From positions 1-64,000 of the forward strand of contig CAVVTR010000007.1 of NCBI GenBank assembly GCA_963751245.1: 64,000 nt of DNA. The letters are read 5' to 3'. The stretch is from CAVVTR01 sp963751245. GTDB taxonomy: Bacteria; Acidobacteriota; Thermoanaerobaculia; Thermoanaerobaculales; Thermoanaerobaculaceae. Below, piece after piece: positions 38,062 to 47,938 of this stretch (position 1 is the first letter of the stretch; every line of letters begins with the position of its first letter). A model generated the notes under the pieces. It saw only the letters and a list, made by a program, of their open reading frames with translations. It made no database searches and was not told where the DNA came from. The position numbers and the translations under genes are program-made.

Positions 38062-39706
38062 GGGACCTCCTCCGCCGGCAGGCGCAGCTCGAACGCGGAG
38101 CCCCGCTCCCCCCTGGGCTCGTAGACGACGTCTCCGCCGTGGAGCCGGGCGAGCCGCCTCGCGACGGCGAGGCCGAGCCCGCCGGACGGCTTGGACGACG
38201 CGAAGGGCACGAAGAGCCGGCCGCGGATCTCGTCACCCACACCGCCTCCGGTGTCCTCCACCCGGACCAGGGCCCCGCCGGCGTCGCTCGCCACCGTCAC
38301 GCACACGTCCCCGCCGTGGGCCGCCACGGCCTCGGCGGCGTTGCGCACCAGGTTCTCCACCGCCACGGCCAGGGCGAGGGGGTCCCCGGTGACCCGCGCG
38401 GGCCCCTCCCCCCGCCGCGCGATGGACACGGCGGGGAAGGAGGCCGCCACCCGCTCGGCGGCCTCGGCGGCCACCGCCGCAAGGTCGACGTCCTCCTGCT
38501 CGAGCTCGCGGGGCTCGGCGAAGTTGAGAAACCGGTCGAGGACGCGCCCGAGACCCTCCGCCTCCTCCCGCATCACCGCCACGTACCGCTGACGCCTCTC
38601 GTCGTCGGCTTCGGGCAGCAGCCGGAGGTAGCCCGTGACCGTGGCGAGGGCGTTGCGGAGCTCGTGAGCCATGCCGGCGGCGAGCTCTCCCAGCGAGGCC
38701 ATCTGCTCGCGCTCGGCGAACGCCCGCTCCAGCGCCACCACGCTGGTCCGGTCGGCCAGCAGTACCACCTGCCCCTGGGGCGCGCCCTCCGGCGAGAGCA
38801 GCGGCACCCGCCGCACATCCACCACGCGCTCGCCGAGGGCGGTGTCCCCTCCGCCCGCTCCAGCGCGTCAGGCAGGCCGTCGCCCGCGCGGGGGCGGCGA
38901 CCCAGGAGACCGTCCGCCGCCGCGTTGCTGGCCCGGACGCGCCCTCCGGCGTCCAGGATGAGGACGCCCGAGCTGGACTCTCGGGTGAGCACCTCCGAGA
39001 GCACGCCGAGCTCGTCCGCGCGCTGGCGCAGGGCGGCCTCCGACGCCTCCAGGCGCCGGATGGTGTCGCGGAAGGTCTCCACCAGGTAGCGGTCCTCCCA
39101 GACGCCGTCGGGCTGGACGCCGACCCTCTCCGCCTGCCCCAGCAGAACACGGTAGGGTCCCAGGGCGCGTCCGAGCAGCAGCCACGCCAGGAGCGCCCCG
39201 CCGCCCGCCACGCCCACGGCCAGGAAACCGCCCAGGAAGCGCCAGCGCAGCCCGAGGGCGACGGCCGGGACCCGGCGGACCACGCGGACGGCGTCACCGC
39301 GCGGTGTCACGGCGTAGGCCACCAGCACGGTGGCGTCCCCCGACTCCAGCGGTCCCGCGACGGACCGGCCGCCCGCCTCCCAGGCGTGGCGGTCCGGCCA
39401 CGGCCACCACGGCGCCGAGTCGGGGCCCGACGCGCCCACCTGGGCGACCACGCGGCCGCCCCGCAGCAGGGCACCCCCGCCACCCTCCAGCAGCCCCGCC
39501 GGCAAAGCCTCGCCGGCCTCCCCCGCGCGGGCCGCCGCCAGGCGGGCGGTGGCGGCCGCCGCGCTGCGCGCGTCGTCGAGGGCGGACCGGGACAGACCCA
39601 GGAGGCCCTGGAGCTCGGCCACCACCACGGCCACGAGGAGGACCAGGGCGACCCCGATGAGGAGCTGGACCTCGCGGAACCGGCGCGAGGGGAGCCGTCC
39701 CCTCAT
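38058..39706 (-). CDS. Sensor histidine kinase (PilS-like), frameshifted in a G-run
   Basis: Two membrane helices (LLIGVALVLLVAVVVAEL and FLGGFLAVGVAGGGALLAWLLL) flank a periplasmic domain. A PAS-like segment (SSSGVLILDAGGRVRASNAAADGLLG) and the kinase core with H-box MAHELRNALATV, N-box NLVRNAAEAV, DTGGGV and GGLGLAVARRLARLHGG follow. The frame breaks near 38847-38850, where four G occur; a fifth restores 550 codons. The two open halves meet exactly in the PAS domain, so a sequencing deletion is likely. Overlaps both the regulator and the peptidase gene. Confidence 0.87.
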
Positions 39707-40476
39707 GGCGCCACCCACCCCAGCAGCACCATGATCGGCCCCCCCGCGAAGAGCACGACCGCGGCGGCGGCGGCGAGGAACGTTCCGAAGGGAAGCTCGG
39801 TGTCGAGGCGTCCCCGCCTCACCAGGATGAGGACGAGCCCCACGGAGGCCCCCGCCGCAGCGCCCAGGCACAGGGTGAGGAGCGCGCCCCGCCAACCGAG
39901 GAACGCGCCGATCATGGCCAGGAGCTTCACGTCCCCGAGGCCCATGCCCTCCACGCCGCGCAGCACGCGGTAGGCGACGATGACCAGGTAGGGGATGGCC
40001 GCTCCCAGGATCGCGCCGGCCACGCTGTCCCACGCCGGCACCAGGGCGCCCGCCACGCCGGAGGCGAGCCCCAGGGCGAGCCCCGGCAGGGTGAGGACGT
40101 CGGGGAGGATGTGGTGCTCCAGGTCGATGAGGGCGAGGGGCAGGAGCATGAGGAGGAACACGGCGGCGAACACCCCCGTCGCGGACAGCCCGAAGCGTGC
40201 CACGGCGAGGAGGACCAGGGCGCCGCTGGTGGCCTCCACCAGCGGATAGCGGAGCGAGATACGCGCACCGCAGGCGCGGCACCGGCCCCTCAGGGCCAGG
40301 TAGGAGAGGATCGGCACGTTGTCGACCCAGCGCACCAGGCGTCCGCAGGACGGGCAGTGGGAGCGCGGGCGGACCACGGACATCCCCCTGGGAAGCCGGT
40401 AGACGAGGACGTTGACGAAGCTCCCCAGCACCAGGCCGTAGGCCGCGGCGAACGTCAGCACAAACCAGCGCGGCAT
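39703..40476 (-). CDS. pilD: Prepilin peptidase / N-methyltransferase
   Basis: 257 residues, polytopic. N-terminal zinc site with CPSCG and CRACG, and the two catalytic aspartates in LIDLEHHILPD and GMGLGDVKLLA. It cleaves type IV prepilin-like leaders after Gly and methylates the new N-terminus. Substrates are presumably the two pilins at 51.3-52.3 kb. ATG 40476 lies inside the end of the glycosyltransferase gene (22-base overlap), and its stop overlaps the sensor-kinase start. Confidence 0.95.
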   Translation of the reverse strand: MPRWFVLTFAAAYGLVLGSFVNVLVYRLPRGMSVVRPRSHCPSCGRLVRWVDNVPILSYLALRGRCRACGARISLRYPLVEATSGALVLLAVARFGLSATGVFAAVFLLMLLPLALIDLEHHILPDVLTLPGLALGLASGVAGALVPAWDSVAGAILGAAIPYLVIVAYRVLRGVEGMGLGDVKLLAMIGAFLGWRGALLTLCLGAAAGASVGLVLILVRRGRLDTELPFGTFLAAAAAVVLFAGGPIMVLLGWVAP

Positions 40477-41609
40477 GTCAGCTCCTCGTAGAGGGACTCC
40501 TGCTGCTTCACCATGAGCTCGGTTTCGAACGCCTCCAGACCCCGGGGAGCGCGGGCGGCGAGCTCCCGGCGGAGGTCGGGGTCCGTGAGCAGCGTCACCA
40601 CGCGGGTGCTCATGGTCTCGATGTCGCCGGGGTCCACCAGGAACCCGTTGGCACCGTCGTGGAGCACCTCCTCGACCCCGTCCACGGCGGCGGCCACGAC
40701 CGGGACGCCGGCCGCCAGGGCCTCCACTACGGCCCTCGGCAGGCCTTCGAAGCGCGAGGTCAGCGTCACGGCGGTGGCGGCGTCGAGGATCGCGGGCACG
40801 TCCCGCCGCCACCCCGGCATGTGGAGCCGGCCGTCGAGCCCCGCGTCCCGCCGCATCTCCTCCAGCGCCGGCCGCAGCGCGCCGTCCCCCACGAGCAGGA
40901 AGTGCGCCCGCGGCACCGCCGCCGCCACCCGGGCCGCCACCGCGACGAACCGCTCCGGCGCCTTCTGCGGCTTGAAGCAGGAGACCTGGACCACCAGGGG
41001 CGCGTCGGCGGGGATGCCGAGCTCCGCGCGCACCTCCGCGCCCCCGCTGCGGCCACGGAAGCGGGCCAGGTCGATCCCCGACCGGATCACCCGCGCGCGG
41101 GCCCGGTCGAACAGCCGCAGCCGGACGCCGTCCTCGAGATTGCTGGCGGAGACGGCGACGAAGAAGGTGGTCCAGCGGGCGGCCATCCGCTCCGCGGCGA
41201 GGAACGCCCAGCGCACCGGCAGGGGCTGGTGCGGGCCGAACCCCCAACCGTGGATGGAGTGGATCACCACCGGGACGCGCTCGAGGCGGGCGGCGGCGCG
41301 TCCCAGCACACCCGCCTTGGAGGAGTGGGTGTGGACGACGTGGGGGCGCCAGGCGGCGATGACCTGGCGCAGCTCCGTCAGCGCCCGCAGGTCGGCGGCG
41401 GGCCGGACCTCCCGGCGCAGGCTGCCGAGGGGGAAGACGTCGGCGTCCGCGATCCCGCGCGCCTCCTCCAGCAGCTCGCCGCTGGCGGCGCACGCCAGCG
41501 CCGCGTCGAAGCGGGACCGGTCGAGCCGGGTCACCGTGTCCAGGGTGTTGCGCTGGGCACCGCCCAGCTCGAGCATGGTGATGGCATGGAGGACGCGGAG
41601 ACGGCTCAT
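40455..41609 (-). CDS. Glycosyltransferase family 4
   Basis: 384 residues, GT-B fold. N-terminal LHAITMLELGGAQRNTLDTV, middle HTHSSKAGVLGRAAARL and VIHSIHGWGFGP, C-terminal domain with VQVSCFKPQKAPERFV and the nucleotide-sugar motif SRFEGLPRAVVEALAAGVPVVA. Transfers a sugar in glycan assembly; the donor is unknown. ATGA overlap with the oxidoreductase gene upstream. Part of the polysaccharide operon. Confidence 0.92.
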   Translation of the reverse strand: MSRLRVLHAITMLELGGAQRNTLDTVTRLDRSRFDAALACAASGELLEEARGIADADVFPLGSLRREVRPAADLRALTELRQVIAAWRPHVVHTHSSKAGVLGRAAARLERVPVVIHSIHGWGFGPHQPLPVRWAFLAAERMAARWTTFFVAVSASNLEDGVRLRLFDRARARVIRSGIDLARFRGRSGGAEVRAELGIPADAPLVVQVSCFKPQKAPERFVAVAARVAAAVPRAHFLLVGDGALRPALEEMRRDAGLDGRLHMPGWRRDVPAILDAATAVTLTSRFEGLPRAVVEALAAGVPVVAAAVDGVEEVLHDGANGFLVDPGDIETMSTRVVTLLTDPDLRRELAARAPRGLEAFETELMVKQQESLYEELTCRAGLC

Positions 41610-42895
41610 CGGGTCAGCCGCCGCGCCAGCGCCGCGCCGTCCCACAGCGCATCCTCCATGGTCGAGTACTTCCACTCCGCCCAGCGCCCCGCGAGCAGGA
41701 CGCCCCGCTCCCGGTACGCCTGCCGGAGCGCGGCCACCGCCGCAGTCCTGGCCCGGTCGAAGACCACGTAGGCGGGATCGATGCGCGCCGTCACCGAGGC
41801 CTCCACCGCCCGCCGGTCGGGCAGCAGCCCCAACGCCTCGAGCCCCTCCAGGCAGCGCGCCTCCAGGTCGGCGGGGGCCGGCTCCCCGGAGGGCACGCTG
41901 ACCTCGACGGACACCGTGTGGAACCCCTCCGGCGCCACCGCCCCGTGGTTGGAGGGGAAGCCCACGCGGTAGAACGGATAGCGCTCCTCGGGCACGTAGA
42001 GCCAGTGCTCCCGCCGGGGCGCCGGACCGCGCACCGCCAGGTTGAGGTTGACCACCCCCACGGAACGGAGCACACCCGCGGCACGGCGGGCCTCGGCGGG
42101 AAGGTCCCCGGTCAGGGCCGCCAGGTGCGTCAGCGGTACCGTGGCCACCAGGTCGTCCCAGCCCAGCACCTCGCCGCCGGCGACCGTCACCTCCCGGGCC
42201 GCCAGGCTCACCCCGACCACCTCGCACCCCGTCCTGAGGCCGCGGCACCCCGCGGCGAGGGCGTCGGCCAGCACCGAGATCCCTCCGCGGCGCGGGTAGT
42301 AGAACGTGGCGTTGTAGCCCACGGGCTGCCGGTAGAGCCCGAAGGCGCCGTCGATGACATCGGCCAGGCGCGGCCGCGGCACGTACCGTCCCACCCACTC
42401 GGTCGTGAGCTCCGCGGGGTCGATGCGGAAGAGCTTGTGGTTGTACGGGAGGAAGAAGTGCCTGGCGAAGCCCTCGCCGAAGCGGCGGGCCACCCAGTCG
42501 GCGAAGCTCGCGGGCTCGGCGTCGTCCTCGTGGAGTCGGGCCTCGACGAAGCCCAGGACGCAGTCGCGGCGGATGGGGCGGGGCAGACGGTGGGTGTGGA
42601 TCTGGATCGGGTACGGCGTGACCGTCCCGGCAAGGGCGATGCCCGCGCGGCGGCGGTGGCGGACGAGGGCGGGAAGCACGCCGAGGTCCCCGAGGAGCGC
42701 GCGGCTGTCGTCCCTGGAGAGGTGGAGGAGGTGGCCGGTGAGGTCGAAGAAGAAGGGTCCGTGCCGCAGGGTGCGGCAGGCGCCGCCGGGCGAGGCCTCG
42801 CGCTCCAGCACCACCGCGTCGACCCCGCCGCCGGCCAGGTGACGCGCCGTGGACAGCCCCGTCAGGCCGCCGCCGAGGACCACCACCCGCCTCAT
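41606..42895 (-). CDS. FAD-dependent oxidoreductase, UDP-galactopyranose-mutase/amine-oxidase-like
   Basis: 429 residues. Dinucleotide fold VVLGGGLTGLSTARHLAG and EREASPGGACRT at the N-terminus; HFFLPYNHKLFRIDPAEL and a C-terminal VLLAGRWAEWKYSTMEDA. In O-antigen clusters such NAD(P)-binding Rossmann proteins often act on activated sugars or lipid-linked glycans. The YNHKLF and WKYSTM motifs resemble those of UDP-galactopyranose mutase relatives, but I cannot assign the substrate. Coupled by ATGA overlaps to neighbours on both sides. Confidence 0.8.
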   Translation of the reverse strand: MRRVVVLGGGLTGLSTARHLAGGGVDAVVLEREASPGGACRTLRHGPFFFDLTGHLLHLSRDDSRALLGDLGVLPALVRHRRRAGIALAGTVTPYPIQIHTHRLPRPIRRDCVLGFVEARLHEDDAEPASFADWVARRFGEGFARHFFLPYNHKLFRIDPAELTTEWVGRYVPRPRLADVIDGAFGLYRQPVGYNATFYYPRRGGISVLADALAAGCRGLRTGCEVVGVSLAAREVTVAGGEVLGWDDLVATVPLTHLAALTGDLPAEARRAAGVLRSVGVVNLNLAVRGPAPRREHWLYVPEERYPFYRVGFPSNHGAVAPEGFHTVSVEVSVPSGEPAPADLEARCLEGLEALGLLPDRRAVEASVTARIDPAYVVFDRARTAAVAALRQAYRERGVLLAGRWAEWKYSTMEDALWDGAALARRLTR

Positions 42896-43905
42896 CGCCC
42901 CACCTCGACGCGGACCTTGAGCAGGGAGAGGAGCAGCCCCAGCAGCACCAGGCCGTAGGCGGCGGTGAGGGCCACGGCGACCTGCCAGGACCACAGCGCC
43001 ACCGTGCCCAGCGCCACGGCGCCACCCGCCGCTGCCAGGCCGTAGCAGATGAGCACGGTGCGGCGGACGTCGAGTCCCAGCGCCTGGTTCAGCCGAATGG
43101 GGAAGTGGTCGCGGCTGCCGTGCCAGAACGGCTTGCCGGCACGGGCGCGCAGGACGCTGACGTAGAGGGTGTCGGCGAGGGGGAGCGCGAAGATCACCAG
43201 GGGCGCGAGGAAGCCGGCGGAGCTGTGGTCGCTCCAGCGGATGTCCAGCGCCAGGGCCGCGAGCACGAGCCCCACCGAGAGGCTGCCGGCGTCTCCCAGG
43301 TAGATCCGCGCCGGGTGGAAATTGAAGATCACGAACCCCGCCAGCGACCCCGCCAGGGCCAGCCCGGCGGCGGCGAGGCCCCACTGGTGCGTCGTCACCG
43401 CCACCGCACTGAGGGCGACGGCGATGAGCGCACCCGTGCCCCCTGCCAGGCCGTCCAGGATGTCGAGGAGGTTGAAGGCGTTGCACACGCCCAGGAGCCA
43501 CAGAGCGGCGAGGGGCCAGCGCAGCCCCTCGGGCACGTCGACGAGCTGGATGACGGCGCCGCTGCGCATGAGCGCGAACACCGCCACGCCCTCGCCGGCC
43601 AGCTTGGCGAAGGGCGTGAGCACCCCGAAGTCGTCGATGAGCCCGACCAGGAGGGTGAGCGTCCCGGCGAGGAGGATGCCGAGCAGGGTGACGTCGAACT
43701 CGAGCACGAGCCCCAGGGAGATCAGGAAGGCGAGGAAGACCGCCACGCCGCCCAGGTAGGGCACCGGGGCCTCCTGCCGCTTCAGGTGGGCGTCGGGGCG
43801 GTCGACGATGCCGAAACGCAGCGCCGCCTCCCTCGCGACCGGAGTGAAGTAGGCGCCCAGCAGAAGGGCGAGGACGAACACCAGGGGCAGCAGGGCCGGG
43901 CTCAC
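42892..43905 (-). CDS. WecA/MraY-family sugar-1-phosphate transferase
   Basis: 337 residues, about ten membrane helices. Conserved motifs PYLGGVAVF, VGLIDDFGV (DD pair), NAFNLLDILDGLAGG and DAGSLSVG, and HFPIRL in the last loop. It starts glycan synthesis by moving a HexNAc-1-phosphate from UDP-sugar to undecaprenyl phosphate. Housekeeping MraY is unlikely because no mur genes are adjacent and glycosyltransferases flank it. GTG start overlaps the GT2 stop. Confidence 0.9.
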   Translation of the reverse strand: MSPALLPLVFVLALLLGAYFTPVAREAALRFGIVDRPDAHLKRQEAPVPYLGGVAVFLAFLISLGLVLEFDVTLLGILLAGTLTLLVGLIDDFGVLTPFAKLAGEGVAVFALMRSGAVIQLVDVPEGLRWPLAALWLLGVCNAFNLLDILDGLAGGTGALIAVALSAVAVTTHQWGLAAAGLALAGSLAGFVIFNFHPARIYLGDAGSLSVGLVLAALALDIRWSDHSSAGFLAPLVIFALPLADTLYVSVLRARAGKPFWHGSRDHFPIRLNQALGLDVRRTVLICYGLAAAGGAVALGTVALWSWQVAVALTAAYGLVLLGLLLSLLKVRVEVGR

Positions 43906-44846
43906 ACGAGCTCCGCGAGACGCCGCCGCCGCAGCGCCCGGCGCTGCCGCAGAGCCAGGCGCACCCTCCCCGGCGCCGACCCCAGGTGGGGCAGCACGGC
44001 GGGACGGCGAAGCACAACCAGCGTCACCATGAACGCATCCCCGAGCAACAGTAGGGGGAGCCGCGGGAGGAAATCAAGGAGGTGGACGTTCCGGGCCAGG
44101 GTGGCCCAGCGGTTGACCAGAATGCAGGCGGCCAGCGCCGGCGGACGCCGGAAGATGAGCCTGCCCTCCCCCGCCCCGGCGGTGGCGCCGCGCCGGTGCA
44201 CGGCTACTGCCGAGGGCTCGTAGGCCACGGCCCAGCCGGCGTTGGCGACCCGCCAGCCCAGGTCGCAGTCTTCCCAGAAGGCGAAGTACTCCACGGGGAA
44301 GACCGCACCGTCCACCGCGACGGCCTCCAGGGCCGCCCGCCGGTAGACCATGCCCGCGCCGCAGGCGGCCAGGACCGGCTCCGGCCGGGCGTACCGGTCG
44401 GTGCCCGGCGTCCCGTAGCCGCGATCGCGCACGCGGAGCAGCCACGGCGTCAGGACCTGGCCGCAGGAGTCCAGGGTGACCCGGTCGGGGCGGACGAGGC
44501 GCGGCGCGAGCCCGCCGAGGGCCGGGTTGCCCGCGAACGCGTCGCGGCAGGCGGTGAAGAACCCCGGGTCCGGGAAGCAGTCGGGGTTGAAGAAGCCCAC
44601 CACGTCGACGTCTCCCGAGACCGCCCGGAGGCCCGCCGCGCAGCCCCCGGCGAACCCGGCGTTGGCCGCCAGCGGCACCCCGACCACTCCGGGGGGGGGC
44701 TCGGCGGCGAGCGCCCGGGTCCCGTCCGTGGAGGCGCAGTCCACCAGCACCACCTCGGGGCGGAGCGTCTGGGCCGCGAGGGCCGCCAGGCAGCGGGGCA
44801 GGTCGTCGCCGCCGTTGTAGTTCACCACCACGGCCGCGGCCTTCAC
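43902..44846 (-). CDS. Glycosyltransferase family 2
   Basis: 314 residues from a GTG at 44846 overlapping the next gene's stop. GT-A fold: AVVVNYNGGDDLPRCLAALAAQ, VDCASTDGT, LAANAGFAGG, and the metal motif in FFNPDCFPDP. A later FAFWEDCDLGWRVANAGW resembles rhamnosyltransferase-type GT2 enzymes. A hydrophobic stretch (LPLLLLGDAFMVTLVVL) near the end suggests membrane contact. Acts in the same glycan pathway. Confidence 0.88.
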   Translation of the reverse strand: MKAAAVVVNYNGGDDLPRCLAALAAQTLRPEVVLVDCASTDGTRALAAEPPPGVVGVPLAANAGFAGGCAAGLRAVSGDVDVVGFFNPDCFPDPGFFTACRDAFAGNPALGGLAPRLVRPDRVTLDSCGQVLTPWLLRVRDRGYGTPGTDRYARPEPVLAACGAGMVYRRAALEAVAVDGAVFPVEYFAFWEDCDLGWRVANAGWAVAYEPSAVAVHRRGATAGAGEGRLIFRRPPALAACILVNRWATLARNVHLLDFLPRLPLLLLGDAFMVTLVVLRRPAVLPHLGSAPGRVRLALRQRRALRRRRLAELV

Positions 44847-45885
44847 CTGGCCACCTCCCGCCACATCTCCAGGTGGGCGGCGGCCGCGTCCGCCCAGCGG
44901 AACGCCGCGGCGAGGGCGGGTCCGCCGGCGCGCAGGGACGCTACCCGCCCCGAATCCTCCAGGACCCGGCGCAGCGCCGACTCCAGCGCCTCGGCGTCGC
45001 CGCTGGCGAACAGCTCCACCGCGCCGGAGAAGTGCTCCACGTGGGGCGGGATGTCGGAGGCCACCACCGCCGCGCCGCAGGCCAGCGCCTCGAGCACCGG
45101 AAGGTCGAAGCCCTCGCCCCGTGACGGCGCGACCACCGCGGCGGCGCCGGCGTAGAGGGCCGGGAGGTCCTGCTCCGCCACCCTCCCAGGCGCCTCACCC
45201 AGGACGGCGGCGTGTGCAGGGCGGCGACATCGGCGCGCGAATCGCCGGCGAGGACGAGTTCGAGGCCAGTGAAGGCGACGGCGGAGACCGGCTCGGCGGC
45301 GGCCAGGGTCAGGTCCACGCCCCGCCTCGGCTCCAGCGCACCGAGCTGGAGTAGGAACGGGGCGTGGAGCCCGAGCCTGCGGCACCGCTCCCGCGCTGCC
45401 GCGGCGACGGGAGGCCGGAACACGCTCGGGGTCGACGCCGTGGGGGATGACCCGGATGCGCTCCACCGGCACGTCGCACGCCTCGGCGAGGGCCGTCGCA
45501 TGGTCGAGCCCGCGAACGTCACCACCAGGCGGCCCTCGGCGGGCGCTGCGGGGCACCAGCCAGCGCAGAGGGTTGGCGCGCCCCCGGGCGAACCACTCGG
45601 GGTGCTCGAGGAAGAGCACGTCGTGCACCGCGACCGTGGTCGGGCAGCGGGGTGCCAGCGGCCCGTAGTAGAAGGGCAGGTGGAGGAGGTCAGCCTCCCC
45701 GATGCGCGCTGGAGGTCCCACAGCACCCAGGGGAGCGTGCGGCGGCGGCGGCCGGGGCTCACCACCCGGAGCTCGACGTCGCCGGGCGCGAGCTCTCCCC
45801 AGCCCGCGAGCAGACCCTCGACGTACCGGGCCACACCCTGCCGCGGCGGCTCCAGCGCCTTCGCGTCCAGCGCGACGCGGATCAC
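44843..45885 (-). CDS. Glycosyltransferase family 4, five frame breaks
   Basis: The start GTG at 45885 opens IRVALDAKALEPPRQGVARYVEGL, a typical GT4 N-terminus. The remainder (HLPFYYGPLAP, HDVLFLEHPEWF, RIRVIPHGVDP, LQLGALEPRRGVDL, EGFDLPVLEALACGAAVVASDIP) lies in two alternating frames. Switches occur near 45706 (one base lost), 45540 (gained), 45503 (lost), 45432 (gained) and 45213 (lost). Correcting them gives 348 codons, normal for a short GT4. No in-frame stops remain. Either consensus errors in a short stretch or a recent pseudogene; I favour the first. Confidence 0.75.
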
Positions 45886-45905
45886 CGTCCCACCCGCCCC
45901 GTCGG

Positions 45906-45927
45906 GCCGGCCCCCGGGGGGGCCGGC
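45906..45927. repeat. GC-only inverted repeat between GT4 and YfhO-like genes
   Basis: Arms GCCGGCCCCC and GGGGGCCGGC are separated by two G. The structure is strong but has no T-tract in either direction. It lies in the only intergenic gap (about 100 bases) inside the minus-strand polysaccharide genes, and may weaken read-through. Confidence 0.4.
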
Positions 45928-45988
45928 GGCGGCTCGTCCGCCGCGGCAACGGAGCCCGGGAGCCGGGCGCCGCCTGGGGACGGAACCG

Positions 45989-47938
45989 TCAGAAGTGCCG
46001 CCATGCGCCTCCCACCGCGACAGCGAGGCCGAGGAGCGTGAGGACGCCGCCGGCCCACAGCCCCATCGGCCGGTACCGCGCGTCCACCACATGCTCGCCC
46101 GCTGCCACCGGTACGCCGTGGAGGATACCTGGACCCGGCAGGGACCGGACGGGCAGGCCGTCCAGCCGCCACCGCCAGCCGGGGTCCGGCGTGCCGGACA
46201 GCAGGAGGACGCCGCCCCCCGGGGCGACCCGCACCCGCCAGCGCCTCCGGTCGGCGGTCCCGCTCGCCGACAGCACCTCGCCGGCGGCCACCGGCGCATC
46301 GCCCGGCGCCGGGATCGCCCGGACCACCATGGCCTCGGGCCACCCCCGGGGGTCGTCCATGACCTGCAGACCGGCTTCGGCGCACACCACGGGGAAAGGG
46401 GCCACCGGATGCTGCGCCACGATGCGGCGGGCTCCCAGCGAGTCCAGCCACCAGCGCCCCGAGGGGCCGCGGTCGGCCTCGGACAGGTGGCGGACCAGGG
46501 CGGCGGAGGCCACCGGGGCGTAGGTGCGCACCATCCTGCGCCCGTCGTCCAGCGCCGTGTACCCGAACCCGAGCGCGGTCTCCCGCGCCAGCCTGTCCCC
46601 GGGGCCGCCGGCGCGGACCCAGGCCAGCTGGTCCGCCGACGGCGCCACCGTGTAGGTGCGCCCCGGACCCCGCTGCGCGCCCAGGCAGGGCACGCCGCCG
46701 GCGGAGTCGGCCCGGGAGAGGCGGAGCACGGCGAGCTGCCGCGGAGCCAGCGCGAGGGCGCCCGCCACGGCCGCGGCCGGCGCCCAGGGGCCCGCCAGCG
46801 CCGCCCCCGCCGTGACCACCTGGAGGGACGCGGGCCCCGCGGGCGCCCCGAGGGCGGCGGCGGCCGCCACGACGAGGACGAGGACACCGGCGCCCGCCGC
46901 CAGCCGTCGTCGCGATGCCGCGCCGGCCGCCGCGGCGGCCGCGACGGCCAGCCCCGTCACGGCAGGGAACAGCAGCCTCCCGGGGTAGCGCACCCAGGTC
47001 CCGGCCAGCGCCGTCCACGCCCGGCTTCCCGCCGGCGCCCCCGCCAGCGCCGCCACGGCGATCAGCGCCCAGCTCCACAGCGCCAGCCGCCGCGCCGGCC
47101 CCGCCGGGGCCGCCAGCGCGAGGAGGCCGAGGACCAGCGTCCAGAGAGGGACGGCGGGGTCCGGCACGTAGCGGTCGGCTCGCGCCGCGAGCGGCAGCCC
47201 CGGGAGCGCCATCGCCGCCAGCTCGGCACCCGTCACGGCGCCCCTGACCTCGGCCGCCTCCCCTCCGGGTCCGCGGTCGCCGCCCTTGACCCAGAACGCG
47301 AACGGCACCGCCTGTACCGCCACCAGCGCCACGGCGAGGGCAATCCCGGCGACGGTGCGGCGGCGCGGCGCGAGGGTGAGGGCGACGACGGCGGCAAGGG
47401 CGGTGAGCTGGGGCTCGGCCCCCAGGTAGGCCGCGGCCAGAAACACCGCGACGCCGGCGCCCGAGCCGCCCAGGGCGGCCCACCACACCCACGGCAGCCA
47501 CGCCAGCGTGTCGAGGTTGTTGAGCACCCCGACCGTGTCACCGACCGGCCCCGCCAGGGAGACGGCGAGCCCCGCCGCCACCGCCCACCAGCGTGACGCA
47601 CCCAGCCGTCGCGCCAGCAGCGTGCAGCCGAGCCCCAGCAGCGCCAGGTGGAGGCCCGCCTCGGCCCCCACCGCCCGCCCGGCGGGGAGCACGAGCGCCA
47701 GCCACGCCGGGGGGTAGAGGAGCCCCGTCTGCGGATTGGCGAAGTACGGCTCGCCGCACCCCGCGTCGGGGTTCCAGAACGGGTCCCTGGCGCCGCTGAG
47801 CACCGCCGCGGTGCGCCCCCGCAGGGGAGCGAAGTAGTCGCGGGCGTCGCGGACCGTGGGGCTCCACCCCGCCAGCGCCGCGACCACCAGGGCGAGCCCG
47901 GGGAGGCAGGCGAGCAGCGGCGAGGGGTCGCGCCTCAC
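45989..47938 (-). CDS. YfhO-like polytopic membrane protein
   Basis: 649 residues with about 13 hydrophobic helices. The N-terminal extracytoplasmic loop has the FWNPDAGCGEPYFANPQTGLLYPP stretch typical of YfhO/GT-C-like proteins (LWNPxxxxGxPxxANPQ). The C-terminal soluble part ends in GTPDPGWRWRLDG and VDARYRPMGLWAGGVLT, again YfhO-like. Family members are suspected lipid-linked-sugar transferases. The C-terminal PGWRWRLDG stretch also appears, as GGWRARVDG, in the gene at 52.4 kb. Stop and start overlap the next gene by four bases. Confidence 0.82.
   Translation of the reverse strand: MRRDPSPLLACLPGLALVVAALAGWSPTVRDARDYFAPLRGRTAAVLSGARDPFWNPDAGCGEPYFANPQTGLLYPPAWLALVLPAGRAVGAEAGLHLALLGLGCTLLARRLGASRWWAVAAGLAVSLAGPVGDTVGVLNNLDTLAWLPWVWWAALGGSGAGVAVFLAAAYLGAEPQLTALAAVVALTLAPRRRTVAGIALAVALVAVQAVPFAFWVKGGDRGPGGEAAEVRGAVTGAELAAMALPGLPLAARADRYVPDPAVPLWTLVLGLLALAAPAGPARRLALWSWALIAVAALAGAPAGSRAWTALAGTWVRYPGRLLFPAVTGLAVAAAAAAGAASRRRLAAGAGVLVLVVAAAAALGAPAGPASLQVVTAGAALAGPWAPAAAVAGALALAPRQLAVLRLSRADSAGGVPCLGAQRGPGRTYTVAPSADQLAWVRAGGPGDRLARETALGFGYTALDDGRRMVRTYAPVASAALVRHLSEADRGPSGRWWLDSLGARRIVAQHPVAPFPVVCAEAGLQVMDDPRGWPEAMVVRAIPAPGDAPVAAGEVLSASGTADRRRWRVRVAPGGGVLLLSGTPDPGWRWRLDGLPVRSLPGPGILHGVPVAAGEHVVDARYRPMGLWAGGVLTLLGLAVAVGGAWRHF

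Noticed and set aside
43902..45949. A standalone 368-residue glycosyltransferase beginning at 45949
   Set aside because: Its first half is Arg/Pro-rich shadow sequence; the true N-terminus is in another frame starting at the GTG at 45885.
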